64,000 nucleotides of DNA from Deltaproteobacteria bacterium (lineage in GTDB: Bacteria; Myxococcota_A; Polyangia; Haliangiales; Haliangiaceae), in contig JAIOQA010000215.1 in NCBI GenBank assembly GCA_021413675.1, positions 1-64,000 on the forward strand, written 5' to 3'. Both the position numbers and the translations under genes were made by a program. A model generated the notes under the pieces. The model saw nothing but the letters and a program-made list of their open reading frames with translations. It searched no databases and was not told where the DNA came from. Within the stretch, counting starts at the first letter, position 1. Each line of letters starts with the position of its first letter. Positions 48,650 through 57,690 of this stretch are shown here, in pieces.

Positions 48650-49206
48650 GTCCGATCGTCGAGATCATCGCGCCGCTGGCGCTCGGCGCGGCGTTCGGCT
48701 GGCTCTTGCACAAGGCGCGGCTCGGTCGCTACGAGACGATCGTCGGCGTGTTCAGCCTGCGCGATCCGACGGTGCTGCAGTTCCTGATGGCCGCGCTCGC
48801 GGTTGCGGTGGTCGGCGTGCAGGTGCTGGCGGCGCTCGGCGTCGCCACGGTCATCCCGGTGCCGCGCTCGGCGATCGCCGCCGATCTCGTCGGCGGCGCG
48901 GTGTTCGGCGCGGGCATGGCGCTCGCCGGCTTCTGCCCGGCGACGGTCGCCGCGGGTGCCGCCGAGGGCCGGCTCGATCACCTGATCGCCGGCGTCCTCG
49001 GGCTCTACACCGGCGCGGTCGTGTTCGGGTTCCTCTATCCCTCGCTGGTCCCGCTCACGCGCGTCGCGGATCTCGGCCCGATCACCGCGAGCCGCGCGCT
49101 CGGGGTCTCGCCCTGGCTCCTGGTGGCGGCGGTGGTCGAGATCGCGGTGATCGTGATCTGGGCGATCGAGCGCTGGCCGCGGGGCGAGGCTCGGCACGCG
49201 ACTTGA
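48646..49206 (+). CDS. YeeE/YedE-family sulfur transport protein, second half
   Basis: This 186-residue membrane protein has about five hydrophobic helices and the YeeE/YedE signature ALAGFCPATVAAGAAEG, where the Cys is part of the thiosulfate pathway in characterised relatives. It complements the transporter half in the upstream fusion. GTG 48646 overlaps that gene by four bases (GTGA), so the pair is made together. It probably forms the pore or donor site with its partner. Confidence 0.87.
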   Translation: MSPIVEIIAPLALGAAFGWLLHKARLGRYETIVGVFSLRDPTVLQFLMAALAVAVVGVQVLAALGVATVIPVPRSAIAADLVGGAVFGAGMALAGFCPATVAAGAAEGRLDHLIAGVLGLYTGAVVFGFLYPSLVPLTRVADLGPITASRALGVSPWLLVAAVVEIAVIVIWAIERWPRGEARHAT

Positions 49207-49207
49207 A
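49192..49207 (+). promoter_or_regulatory. Sigma-54-like element ending at the 49220 gene start
   Basis: CGGCACG-CGAC-TTGAA keeps the -24 box and spacing, but the -12 dinucleotide is GA. It lies exactly 14 bases before ATG 49220, the same geometry as four neighbouring sites. It overlaps the end of the YeeE gene. Confidence 0.4.
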
Positions 49208-49219
49208 CTAGTCGGAGGC

Positions 49220-49681
49220 ATGCGTTCCTCGCTGCTCCTGTTCGCGTTGCTCTCGGCCTGCGGCGCCGCGCCCAGATCCGCGGATCCACCGCCGCCTCGC
49301 TCCGGCCAGATGGAGCGCGGCATGGAGAACTGCCCGAGTGCGGTCCCCGGCGCGCACACCGCGGTGCTCGACATCGACGGCGGCGTCGCGCTCGAGATCA
49401 CGGCGCTCAACCCCGAGGCCCAGGGCTGGATCCGCGAGGCCGCGCAGCTGCACGCGAAGATGGGGCCGCCCACCGTCGAGCACGAGATGCACACCGGCCG
49501 GCACGGCGGCCCCGGCCTGTCCGGCCACTGCCCGATCGTCCACGACGGCACGCAGGTGACGGTCGTCACGATGGACGGTGGCGCGCGCGTCACGGTGCTC
49601 GCGGTCGATGCCGCGAAGGTCGACGCGCTGCGGTCCTCGACCCGCGAGCGCGTCATGTCACTCGAGCTCACGCCCCCATAA
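49220..49681 (+). CDS. Predicted lipoprotein, unknown function
   Basis: This 153-residue protein has a lipoprotein signal (LFALLSAC) and a small domain of about 110 residues with two Cys (ENCPSAV and GHCPIVHDG) and several His and Met residues (MHTGRHGG). These could bind a metal such as copper, which is inference. A GGAGG sits too close to the ATG for a normal ribosome site. It follows the YeeE genes and precedes an ABC exporter operon. Confidence 0.72.
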   Translation: MRSSLLLFALLSACGAAPRSADPPPPRSGQMERGMENCPSAVPGAHTAVLDIDGGVALEITALNPEAQGWIREAAQLHAKMGPPTVEHEMHTGRHGGPGLSGHCPIVHDGTQVTVVTMDGGARVTVLAVDAAKVDALRSSTRERVMSLELTPP

Positions 49682-49788
49682 CCGCGCATGGCTTGCGTGA
49701 ACGCGCGATTCGACCGGTCCCGACCGCAGGTTTCGCGTCTCCCCGATTCGCGCGTGCGTGCGCCCGCGCTCGTGGCTACCGAGGACGC

Positions 49789-50504
<716 letters not shown>

Positions 50505-50508
<4 letters not shown>

Positions 50509-52868
50509 GCATGCTCGAGCGCAAGCTGGTGCGCGATCTGGTCCGGCTGAAGGGCCAGGTCGCGACGATCGCGATCGTGCTCGCGTGCGGGATCATGGCG
50601 ATGGTCATGCTGCGCAGCACCTACGGGTCGCTGCTCGAGGCGCGCGACGCCTACTACGCCGACTACCGGTTCGGTGACGTGTTCGCGCGGGTGCAGCGCG
50701 CGCCCGACGCGATCGCGCTGCGCCTCGAGGCCATCCCGGGCGTCGCGCGCGCGTACCCGCGCGTCGTCGAGGACGTCATGGTGCCGCTGGCCGACGATCC
50801 CGATCCGGTGGCCGGCCGCATCGTCTCGATCCCGGACATCGGTGAGCCGCCGCTGTGCGCGCTCTACCTGCGCGCCGGGCGCCTGCCCCAGGCCGGCACG
50901 AAGGACGAGATCGTGATCCTCGAGCAGTTCGCGACCGCCCGGAACATCGGGCCCGGCGACGCGCTGCCGGTGGTGATGAACGGCCGGCTCCGCAACCTGC
51001 GGGTCGTGGGCATCGCGCTGTCGCCGGAGTACGTGCTCGCGCTGTCGGGGCGCGACGCGGTCGCCGACGTCAGCCGCTTCGTCGTGATGTGGATGCCGCG
51101 GAGCGCGGTGGCGCCGCCGTTCCTGATGGACGGGGCCTTCAACGACGTCGTCGTGCAGCTCGCGCCGGGCGCGTCGGAGCCCGCGGTGCTCGCGGCCGTC
51201 GACGCCGAGCTCGCGCGCTATGGCGGGTTTCACGCGGTCGGGCGCGACAAGCAGATGTCGAACTACGCGCTGTCCGGCGAGCTCGAGCAGCTCGCCAGCC
51301 TCGCGCTCATCCTGCCGATCATCTTCCTCGCGGTCGCGGCGTTCCTGGTCAACGTCGTGGTCTCGCGGCTGGTGTTCCTCGAGCGGGTGCAGATCGCGGT
51401 GCTCAAGGCGCTCGGCTTCACCAACGGGCGGATCGCGCGCCACTACCTCGGGCTGGTCGCGCTGATCGTCGGGATCGCCGCGGTGCTCGGGCTCGCCGCC
51501 GGTGCCTGGTCCGGCGCGTGGATGAGCGGGATCTACGCCGCGTTCTACCGCTTCCCGAAGCCGGCCCATCACCTGTCGTTCGCGCTCGCCGCGGGCACGG
51601 TGGCGATCGGCCTGGTCGCGGCGATCGCCGGCGCGCTCGGCGCGGTGCTCCGGGTCGCGCGCATGCCGCCGGCCGAGGCGATGCGGCCGCCGACGCCGCT
51701 CAGCTATCGTCGCTCGCTCCTCGAGCGCCTGGGCCTCTCGAGCCTGATCGGCGCCTCGGCCACGATGGTCGTGCGCGAGATCGTGCGGCGGCCGGTGCGC
51801 TTCCTGTTCTCGACGGTCGGCATCGCGATGGGCGTGAGCATCGTGATCATGGGCCGGTTCTCGTGGGACTCGTTCGATCGGGTCTTCGACGATCAGTTCG
51901 TGCGCGAGCAGCAGGAGGATCTGATCGTGGGGCTCGATCGCGCGCGGCCGGCGCGGGCGGTGCGCGAGCTGGCGCACATCCCGGGCGTGCTCACCGCCGA
52001 GGGCCAGCGCATGGTGCCGGTGCGGTTCCGCGCCGGTGCGCGCTATCGCGACAGCGCGCTGTTCGGCATGCCTGACCCGCCGGTCCTGCGCCACCTGCTC
52101 GATCACGGCGAGGTGCTGGTCACGCCGCCCACCGATGGCGTGCTGATGACCGACCAGCTGGCGGAGGATCTCGGGCTCGCGGTCGGCGATCCGGTCGACG
52201 TCGAGATCCTCGAGGGCGACTGGGCCACGCGCACGCTCGTGGTCAGCGGGCTGATCGACGAGACCTTCGGGCTGCAGGCCTACGCCCGCAGCGAGTGGCT
52301 CGATCGCTTCGTGCGCAGCGAGCCGCGGGTCACGACGGTGCTGCTCGAGGTCGAGGCCGATCGCGCCGACGACGTGCGCGCGCGCCTGAAGGAGCTGCCG
52401 GCGGTGGTCGGCGTGACCAGCACGCAGCGGATCATCGACAACTACCGCAAGCAGACCGGCGAGACGATGCTGACGATCACGATCATCCTGACGCTCAGCG
52501 CGGCGGCGATCGCGGTCGGCGTGGTCTACAACAACGCGCGCATCGCGCTGTCGATGCGCGGTCGCGACCTCGCGACCCTGCGCGTGCTCGGCTTCACCCG
52601 GCGCGAGATCTCGTCGGTGCTGCTGGGCGAGCTCGGGGTGCAGGTGCTGCTCGGCGTGCCGCTCGGCCTGTACCTCGGCTACTGGCTCGCCCGCATGTTC
52701 GCGGCCGCGGTCGACCCCGAGTTCATGCGGTTCCCGCTCTACATCGCGCCGCGCACCTACGCGCTGGCCGCCGCGGTCGCGCTGATCGCCGGCGTGATCA
52801 GCGCGCTCCTGGTGCGCCGCAAGCTCGATCGCCTCGACCTGGTCGCCGTCCTGAAGGCGTCCGAGTGA
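50505..52868 (+). CDS. FtsX/MacB-family ABC transporter permease
   Basis: This 787-residue permease has duplicated FtsX domains: an N-terminal helix (residues 20-40), a periplasmic domain, three helices (about 260-400), a second helix and periplasmic domain, and three final helices (about 650-780). The MacB/FtsX blocks [20 protein letters not shown] and [18 protein letters not shown] are duplicated. Such permeases use mechanotransmission to extrude lipids or peptides from the periplasm. GTG 50505 overlaps the ATPase stop. ATG 50511 is a possible alternative. Confidence 0.93.
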
Positions 52869-52882
52869 CCCCGGAGTCCGTC

Positions 52883-54112
52883 ATGTCCACGTCCGCGAAG
52901 CCCGCGAAGTCCAACCATCACGCGCGCAAGGTCGCGATCCGCTGGATCAAGCGCGGCCTGCTCGCCCTCGTCGGCGCCGCGGGGATCGGCGCGATCGTCG
53001 TCGCCTGGTTGCCCAAGCCGCTGGTGATCGACATCGGCGCGGTCCGGCGCGGCAGCCTCGACGTCGAGATCGAGGAGGACGGCCGCACGCGCGTGCGCGA
53101 TCGCTTCGTGGTCGCGGCGCCGATCAGCGGCGAGCTGGCGCGCGTCGAGCTCGAGGCCGGCGCGACGGTGACGCGCGGCCAGGTGCTGGCCCGGATCGCG
53201 CCGCCGCCGCCGATGATGCTCGACGCGCGCAGCCGCGCCGAGGCCCAGGCCCGGCTCGCGGCGGCGCTCGCGCACCAGCGCCAGGCGGAGACCGCGATCG
53301 AGCGCGCCCGCGCCGGGCAGGAGCTCGCCGCCAAGGACGCCGAGCGGTCGGCGACGCTGCTCATGCACAGCGCGATCACCGCGACCGAGCACGAGCGCAC
53401 GGCGCTGGCGGCGCGGGTCGCGGCCAGCGATCTCGCGGGCGCCGAGCTGGCGCGGACCGCCGCGGCCGCCGAGGTCGTCGGGGCCCGCGCGGCGCTCGGC
53501 GATGGCCATGGCGCTGGCGTCGCGGGTGTCGCCGAGGTGACCGCGCCGATCGACGGCCGCGTGCTGCGCATCGATCGCGAGAGCGCGGGCCCGATCGCGG
53601 CGGGCGCGCCGCTGTTCGAGGTCGGCGATCCGCGGGTGCTCGAGGTCGTGGTCGACGTGCTGTCCTCCGACGCGCCCCGGCTCGCGATCGGCGCGCCGGT
53701 GACGATCGAGCAGTGGGGCGGCGACCTGCCCCTGCGCGGCAAGGTCCGGCTGATCGAGCCGGCGGCCTACGGCAAGATCTCCGCGCTCGGCATCGAGGAG
53801 CAGCGGGTCGACGTCATCGTCACGCTCGATGCGCCGCCGCCCGCGCTCGGCGATGGCTTCCGCGTCGAGGCGCACCTGCAGGTCTGGCACGGCGACGACG
53901 TGGTGCTGGTCCCGGCGAGCGCGGTCGTGCGCGATCGCGGCGGCTGGGCGGTCTACGTCGTCATCGATGGCCGCGCGGTGCTGCGCACCGTCGAACTCGG
54001 CCACCGCGGCAAGCTCGACGTCGAGGTGCGGCAGGGCGTCGCGGCCGGTGACCCGGTCGTGCTGCACCCGAGCGATCGCATCGCCGATGGCGTGCGCGTC
54101 GCGGCGCGCTGA
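52883..54112 (+). CDS. Membrane fusion protein (MacA/HlyD-type) of the ABC exporter
   Basis: This 409-residue periplasmic adaptor has one membrane helix near residues 25-45 (LLALVGAAGIGAIVVAWL), lipoyl halves around 70-100 and 225-260, and a helical hairpin between (AEAQARLAAALAHQRQ). A beta-barrel and a membrane-proximal domain follow. It completes the exporter with the ATPase and permease upstream. ATG 52883 has a GGAG ribosome site; GTG 52865, overlapping the permease stop, would add six residues. No outer-membrane channel gene is nearby. Confidence 0.92.
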   Translation: MSTSAKPAKSNHHARKVAIRWIKRGLLALVGAAGIGAIVVAWLPKPLVIDIGAVRRGSLDVEIEEDGRTRVRDRFVVAAPISGELARVELEAGATVTRGQVLARIAPPPPMMLDARSRAEAQARLAAALAHQRQAETAIERARAGQELAAKDAERSATLLMHSAITATEHERTALAARVAASDLAGAELARTAAAAEVVGARAALGDGHGAGVAGVAEVTAPIDGRVLRIDRESAGPIAAGAPLFEVGDPRVLEVVVDVLSSDAPRLAIGAPVTIEQWGGDLPLRGKVRLIEPAAYGKISALGIEEQRVDVIVTLDAPPPALGDGFRVEAHLQVWHGDDVVLVPASAVVRDRGGWAVYVVIDGRAVLRTVELGHRGKLDVEVRQGVAAGDPVVLHPSDRIADGVRVAAR

Positions 54113-54140
54113 CCGAGCTCGTCCGCGGCAGACGCAAGCC

Positions 54141-54167
54141 TTTCGCCGGCCTGGGGGGCCGGCGAAA
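54141..54167. terminator. Bidirectional terminator-like hairpin
   Basis: TTTCGCCGGCC (54141-54151) pairs perfectly with GGCCGGCGAAA (54157-54167) around TGGGG. It lies between the convergent exporter operon and CBS-pair 4 gene. The A/T pairs at the stem base make it asymmetric but usable in both directions. Confidence 0.65.
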
Positions 54168-54203
54168 ACGCTTCGCGATCAAGCGATGCGCGCGGGGCCG
54201 CGG

Positions 54204-54665
54204 TCAGGAGTCGGAGTCGACCTGCGCGGCGATGCCGGAGACCATCGTCATCGTCGCGATCACGTCGCGCATCGGCAGATCGTGCGCGGTCGTCGCGGCG
54301 CGCGCGAGATCGTCGAGCGACAGGATGCCGACGACCTCACCGGACGCCTCGAGCACCGGCACGCGCCGCACCCGGTGCGACGCCATCGTGCGCTGGACCG
54401 TCGCCAGATCGTCATTGGGACCGCAGGCATAGACCCGCGCGGTCATCGCGGCGCTGACCGGGATGTTGCGCAGCGCCTCGTCGCGCTGGTACGCGGCCAT
54501 GCAGGCGTCGCGGTCGGTGATGAGTCCGACCAGGTGGTTCTCGTCGTCGACGACGGGCAGGCAGCCGACGTCGCGATCCCACATGAGGTGGGCGGCGCGC
54601 TGCAGCGTGTCCGTCAGGCGGCAGGTGACCACGGCATCGGACATGAACTGCGAGACGGTCGTCAT
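54204..54665 (-). CDS. CBS-pair protein 4
   Basis: This 153-residue tandem CBS module is the closest relative in the window of CBS-pair protein 1, sharing the layout VVTCRLTDTLQRAAHLMWDRDVGCLPVVDDENHLVGLITDRD. The second repeat ends GEVVGILSLDDLARAA. It should bind adenine nucleotides. ATG 54665 is preceded by a GAGGG-type ribosome site, and a sigma-54-like element is 48 bases upstream. It diverges from the beta-CASP nuclease gene, which has its own element. Confidence 0.92.
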   Translation of the reverse strand: MTTVSQFMSDAVVTCRLTDTLQRAAHLMWDRDVGCLPVVDDENHLVGLITDRDACMAAYQRDEALRNIPVSAAMTARVYACGPNDDLATVQRTMASHRVRRVPVLEASGEVVGILSLDDLARAATTAHDLPMRDVIATMTMVSGIAAQVDSDS

Positions 54666-54711
54666 GGGGCCCTCGTTCCTTGCGCCCATGGGGGCGTGTG
54701 ATCCCGGGTAA

Positions 54712-54727
54712 AGCAAGAGCCGCGCCG
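54712..54727 (-). promoter_or_regulatory. Sigma-54 -24/-12 element for CBS-pair 4
   Basis: On the minus strand CGGCGCG-GCTC-TTGCT keeps GG, ten bases, GC with a perfect -12 box. Transcription would start near 54701, about 36 bases before ATG 54665. Confidence 0.58.
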
Positions 54728-54758
54728 GTGAGCGCGCGGGTGCCCGACGAGGTCGTCG

Positions 54759-54774
54759 CGGAACGGGACTTGCT
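54759..54774 (+). promoter_or_regulatory. Sigma-54 -24/-12 element ending at the beta-CASP gene start
   Basis: CGGAACG-GGAC-TTGCT keeps GG, ten bases, GC. The C at 54773 lies exactly 14 bases before ATG 54787. It lies back to back with the element at 54712-54727. Confidence 0.6.
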
Positions 54775-54786
54775 CCACCTGCAGGT

Positions 54787-56196
54787 ATGACCATCGAGCT
54801 GGAGATCCTCGGCGCGGCGCGCGGTGTGACCGGCTCGCGCCATCTCGTGCGGACCTCGAAGGCGACCGTGCTGCTCGACTGCGGCCTGTTCCAGGGCCAC
54901 CGGGCGGAGGCCAACGCGCGCAACCGCCACCTCGGCTTCGATCCGTCGACGATCGACGCGGTCGTGCTGTCGCACGCCCACCTCGATCACAGCGGCGCGC
55001 TGCCGATCCTGTGCCACCAGGGCTACCACGGGCCGATCCACACCACGCCCGCGACCCTCGATCTGTGCGGGCCGCTGCTCGAGGACGCGGCGGCGCTGCA
55101 ACAGGCCGACGCGCGCCACATCGCCTCGCTGATCGCGCGCGGTGTGGATCTCCAGCCGGTGGTCGCGCTCTACGATCACGACGACGTCGCCGCGACCCTC
55201 GCGCGCCTCGAGGGCGTGCGCTACCACCGCCCGCACGTCATCGCGCCGGGCGTGGAGCTGACGCTCCTCGACGCGGGCCACGTGCTGGGCAGCGCGATCG
55301 TCGTGCTCGATCTCGATGACGATGGCGAGCACGTGCGGCTCGCGTTCACCGGCGACCTCGGGCGGCGCCAGGCGCTGCACACGCTCGATCCCGATCTGCC
55401 CGAACGCGTGCACGTGCTGGTGAGCGAGAGCACCTACGGCGATCGCCTGCACCGGCCGATCGCCGAGAGCCGCGACGAGCTGGCCCGCGCGGTCGCGCGC
55501 ACCGTGCGGCGCGGCGGCAAGGTCATCATCCCGTCGTTCGCGCTCGAGCGGGCGCAGGAGGTGGTCTACACGCTCAAGCAGCTGCGCGCGGAGGATCGCG
55601 TCGGCCCGCCGGTGCCGGTCTACCTCGACTCGCCGCTCGCGACGCGCCTGACCAACGTGTTCCGGCGCTACCCCGGCAGCTACGGCCAGGCCGCGCTCGA
55701 TCTGCTGCACGTCGGCGACTCGCCGTTCGACTTCGAGGGGCTGCGCTACGTCACCGACGCCGAGGACTCCAAGGCGGTCGGTGAGACGCCAGGCCCGGCG
55801 GTGATCATCGCGGGCAGCGGCATGTGCGAGGGCGGGCGCGTGCTCCACCACCTGCGCACCACGATCAGCGATCCGAAGAACACGATCATCATGGTCGGCT
55901 TCCAGGCCGAGCACACCCTCGGGCGCCGCATCGCCGAGCGCCGCAAGGAGGTGCGGATCTTCGGCCTGATGCACGACCTCCACGCCGAGGTCGTGGTGCT
56001 CGACGGCTTCTCCGCGCACGCCGATCAGCAGGGCCTGCTCGACTTCGCCGAGGCGGTGCGCGCCCGCGGGCCGCTGCGCCAGGTCGTGCTGGTCCACGGC
56101 GAGCCCGCCGCCGAGGACGCGCTCGCCGCCGAGCTGGGCAAGCGCGGCTTCCCGCAGGTGGCGGCGCCGGAGCGCGGCGCGCGGATCCGGATCTAG
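54787..56196 (+). CDS. Metallo-beta-lactamase/beta-CASP RNA-processing exonuclease
   Basis: This 469-residue nuclease has the metal site SHAHLDHSG (His63, His65, Asp67, His68), VLGSA and FTGDLG blocks, and the beta-CASP region GKVIIPSFALERAQE, with AGSGMCEGGRVLHHL and DGFSAHADQ. It resembles the bacterial Ysh1/CPSF-like group that cleaves or trims RNA. Its activity here is unproven. The start at 54787 matches family N-termini and has no ribosome site, in line with a leaderless transcript. It diverges from CBS-pair 4. Confidence 0.92.
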   Translation: MTIELEILGAARGVTGSRHLVRTSKATVLLDCGLFQGHRAEANARNRHLGFDPSTIDAVVLSHAHLDHSGALPILCHQGYHGPIHTTPATLDLCGPLLEDAAALQQADARHIASLIARGVDLQPVVALYDHDDVAATLARLEGVRYHRPHVIAPGVELTLLDAGHVLGSAIVVLDLDDDGEHVRLAFTGDLGRRQALHTLDPDLPERVHVLVSESTYGDRLHRPIAESRDELARAVARTVRRGGKVIIPSFALERAQEVVYTLKQLRAEDRVGPPVPVYLDSPLATRLTNVFRRYPGSYGQAALDLLHVGDSPFDFEGLRYVTDAEDSKAVGETPGPAVIIAGSGMCEGGRVLHHLRTTISDPKNTIIMVGFQAEHTLGRRIAERRKEVRIFGLMHDLHAEVVVLDGFSAHADQQGLLDFAEAVRARGPLRQVVLVHGEPAAEDALAAELGKRGFPQVAAPERGARIRI

Positions 56197-56202
56197 CCTC
56201 GA

Positions 56203-56418
56203 TCAGTTCGTCGGCGTCTCGGCCGCGGCGCGCGCGGCCGCCGCCTTCTCGGTGTAGATCTCGCGGCGCTTGCGGTCGACCTCGCGCTCGGCGGCGCGCT
56301 CCCACTGCCGGCCGGCCTCGAGCCAGCCCTGCGCGCGCGCCGATTCGTCCTGCGCCGCGAGCGCCTTGGCCTCGGCGGCCTCGGCCTTGGCGATGTGCGG
56401 GTTCTTTCCGAAGCTCAT
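56203..56418 (-). CDS. Small charged helical protein, unknown function
   Basis: This 71-residue protein starts SFGKNPHIAKAEAAEAKALA and is almost wholly helical and rich in Ala, Glu and Arg, ending ETPTN. The first ten residues look conserved and the rest resembles a small coiled coil. ATG 56418 has an AGAGGT ribosome site and a TATACG box about 27 bases upstream. It lies seven bases from the convergent nuclease gene and upstream of nothing obvious. No function is proposed. Confidence 0.72.
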   Translation of the reverse strand: MSFGKNPHIAKAEAAEAKALAAQDESARAQGWLEAGRQWERAAEREVDRKRREIYTEKAAAARAAAETPTN

Positions 56419-56493
56419 CTGCGTACCTCTCGCGCCCGTATAGCACTCGCGATCGGCGCGCACCGCAACTACCGCCGTCGTCGTCGCAGGAAA

Positions 56494-57687
56494 CTACTCG
56501 GCGACGTGGACCGTGACCTCGGCCGACAGGCCGGGCCGCATCGCGATCGTCGGCTTCTGCGCCCACCGGATCTTGACCGGCACGCGCTGCACGACCTTGA
56601 CGAAGTTGCCGGTCGCGTTGTCGGGCGGGATCATCGAGAACCGCGCGCCGGTCGCCGGCGAGATCGTCTCGACGAACCCGGCGAAGGTGCCGTCGTAGGC
56701 GTCGAGGCTGATGTCGACCTTGTCGTTGATCTTCATCGCCCCGACCTGGCTCTCCTTGAAGTTCGCGATGACGTAGGTGTCGGTGGGCACCAGCATCAGC
56801 AGCGCCTGGCCGGCGGCGACGGTCTGGCCCGGGTGCGCGCCGAGGCGCGAGACGATGCCATCGGCGGGCGCGTAGACCGTGGTGTACGAGGCGTTGAGCT
56901 GAGCGCGCGCGAACGCGACCTCGGCGCCCTCCACGCGCGCGTCGGCGAGCGACGAGGCGGCGCGGGCCGCGGCGATCTGCTGATCGACCGGCGACGTGTG
57001 GGTGACGTGGCCCTGGGCCTCGGCGACCTTGGCCTGGGCCATGCCGCGCTGCGAGCGCGCGAGATCGAGCTGCGCGGTCGCCGCATCGAACGCGGCCTGC
57101 GCCACGTCGTGGACCTGCTGCGCGCGCTCGAGATCTCGGCCGGTGATCGCCTGCTTCGCGAACAGCTCCTTCACGCGGCCGAGCTCGCTGTCGGCGTTGG
57201 CGAGATCGGCCCGGGCGCGCGCGACCCCGGCCTCGGCGGCGCGGATCGCATCCGAGGCGCTGCGCACCGAGGCGCCCGCGCCGACCAGCGTGGCCTTCGC
57301 CGACGACAGATCGCCGGTCGCGCCCTGCTCGACGATCGCGACCTGCGCGGCGGCGGCGGCCTGCTGGGCCTTCGCCGCCTTGAGCTCGGCGTCGGTGCGC
57401 TTGACCTCGATCGCGAGGTCGGCGGGATCGAGCTCGAACAGCTTGGCGCCGGCCTTCACCAGATCGTTGTCGTGGACGTACGCGGTCTTGATCACGCCGC
57501 CGACGCGCGCGGACACCGGCACGACGTCGGCCTCGATCTGCGCGTCATCGGTGGATTGCTTGCCCGCGCCGTACCAGCGCAGCGCGAGCCAGCCGCCCAC
57601 GCCGAGCGAGGCGACGGTGGCGAGGATGATGTAGGCCTTGCCGCCGCGGCGACCGCGGGGCTTGTCTTCGGGTCTGGGGGATTCCAT
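56494..57687 (-). CDS. emrA: EmrA-type HlyD membrane fusion protein
   Basis: This 397-residue adaptor carries drugs from the inner-membrane pump towards the outer membrane. It has one N-terminal helix (residues 18-38), the block STDDAQIEADVVPVSARVGG, a long hairpin of Ala/Gln-rich helices, and YAPADGIVSRLGAHPGQTV and VIANFKESQVGAMK strands. These are the EmrA/FarA family hallmarks. It lies three bases after the MFS pump gene on the same strand and ends the tetR-emrB-emrA operon. Confidence 0.93.
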   Translation of the reverse strand: MESPRPEDKPRGRRGGKAYIILATVASLGVGGWLALRWYGAGKQSTDDAQIEADVVPVSARVGGVIKTAYVHDNDLVKAGAKLFELDPADLAIEVKRTDAELKAAKAQQAAAAAQVAIVEQGATGDLSSAKATLVGAGASVRSASDAIRAAEAGVARARADLANADSELGRVKELFAKQAITGRDLERAQQVHDVAQAAFDAATAQLDLARSQRGMAQAKVAEAQGHVTHTSPVDQQIAAARAASSLADARVEGAEVAFARAQLNASYTTVYAPADGIVSRLGAHPGQTVAAGQALLMLVPTDTYVIANFKESQVGAMKINDKVDISLDAYDGTFAGFVETISPATGARFSMIPPDNATGNFVKVVQRVPVKIRWAQKPTIAMRPGLSAEVTVHVAE

Positions 57688-57690
57688 CGG

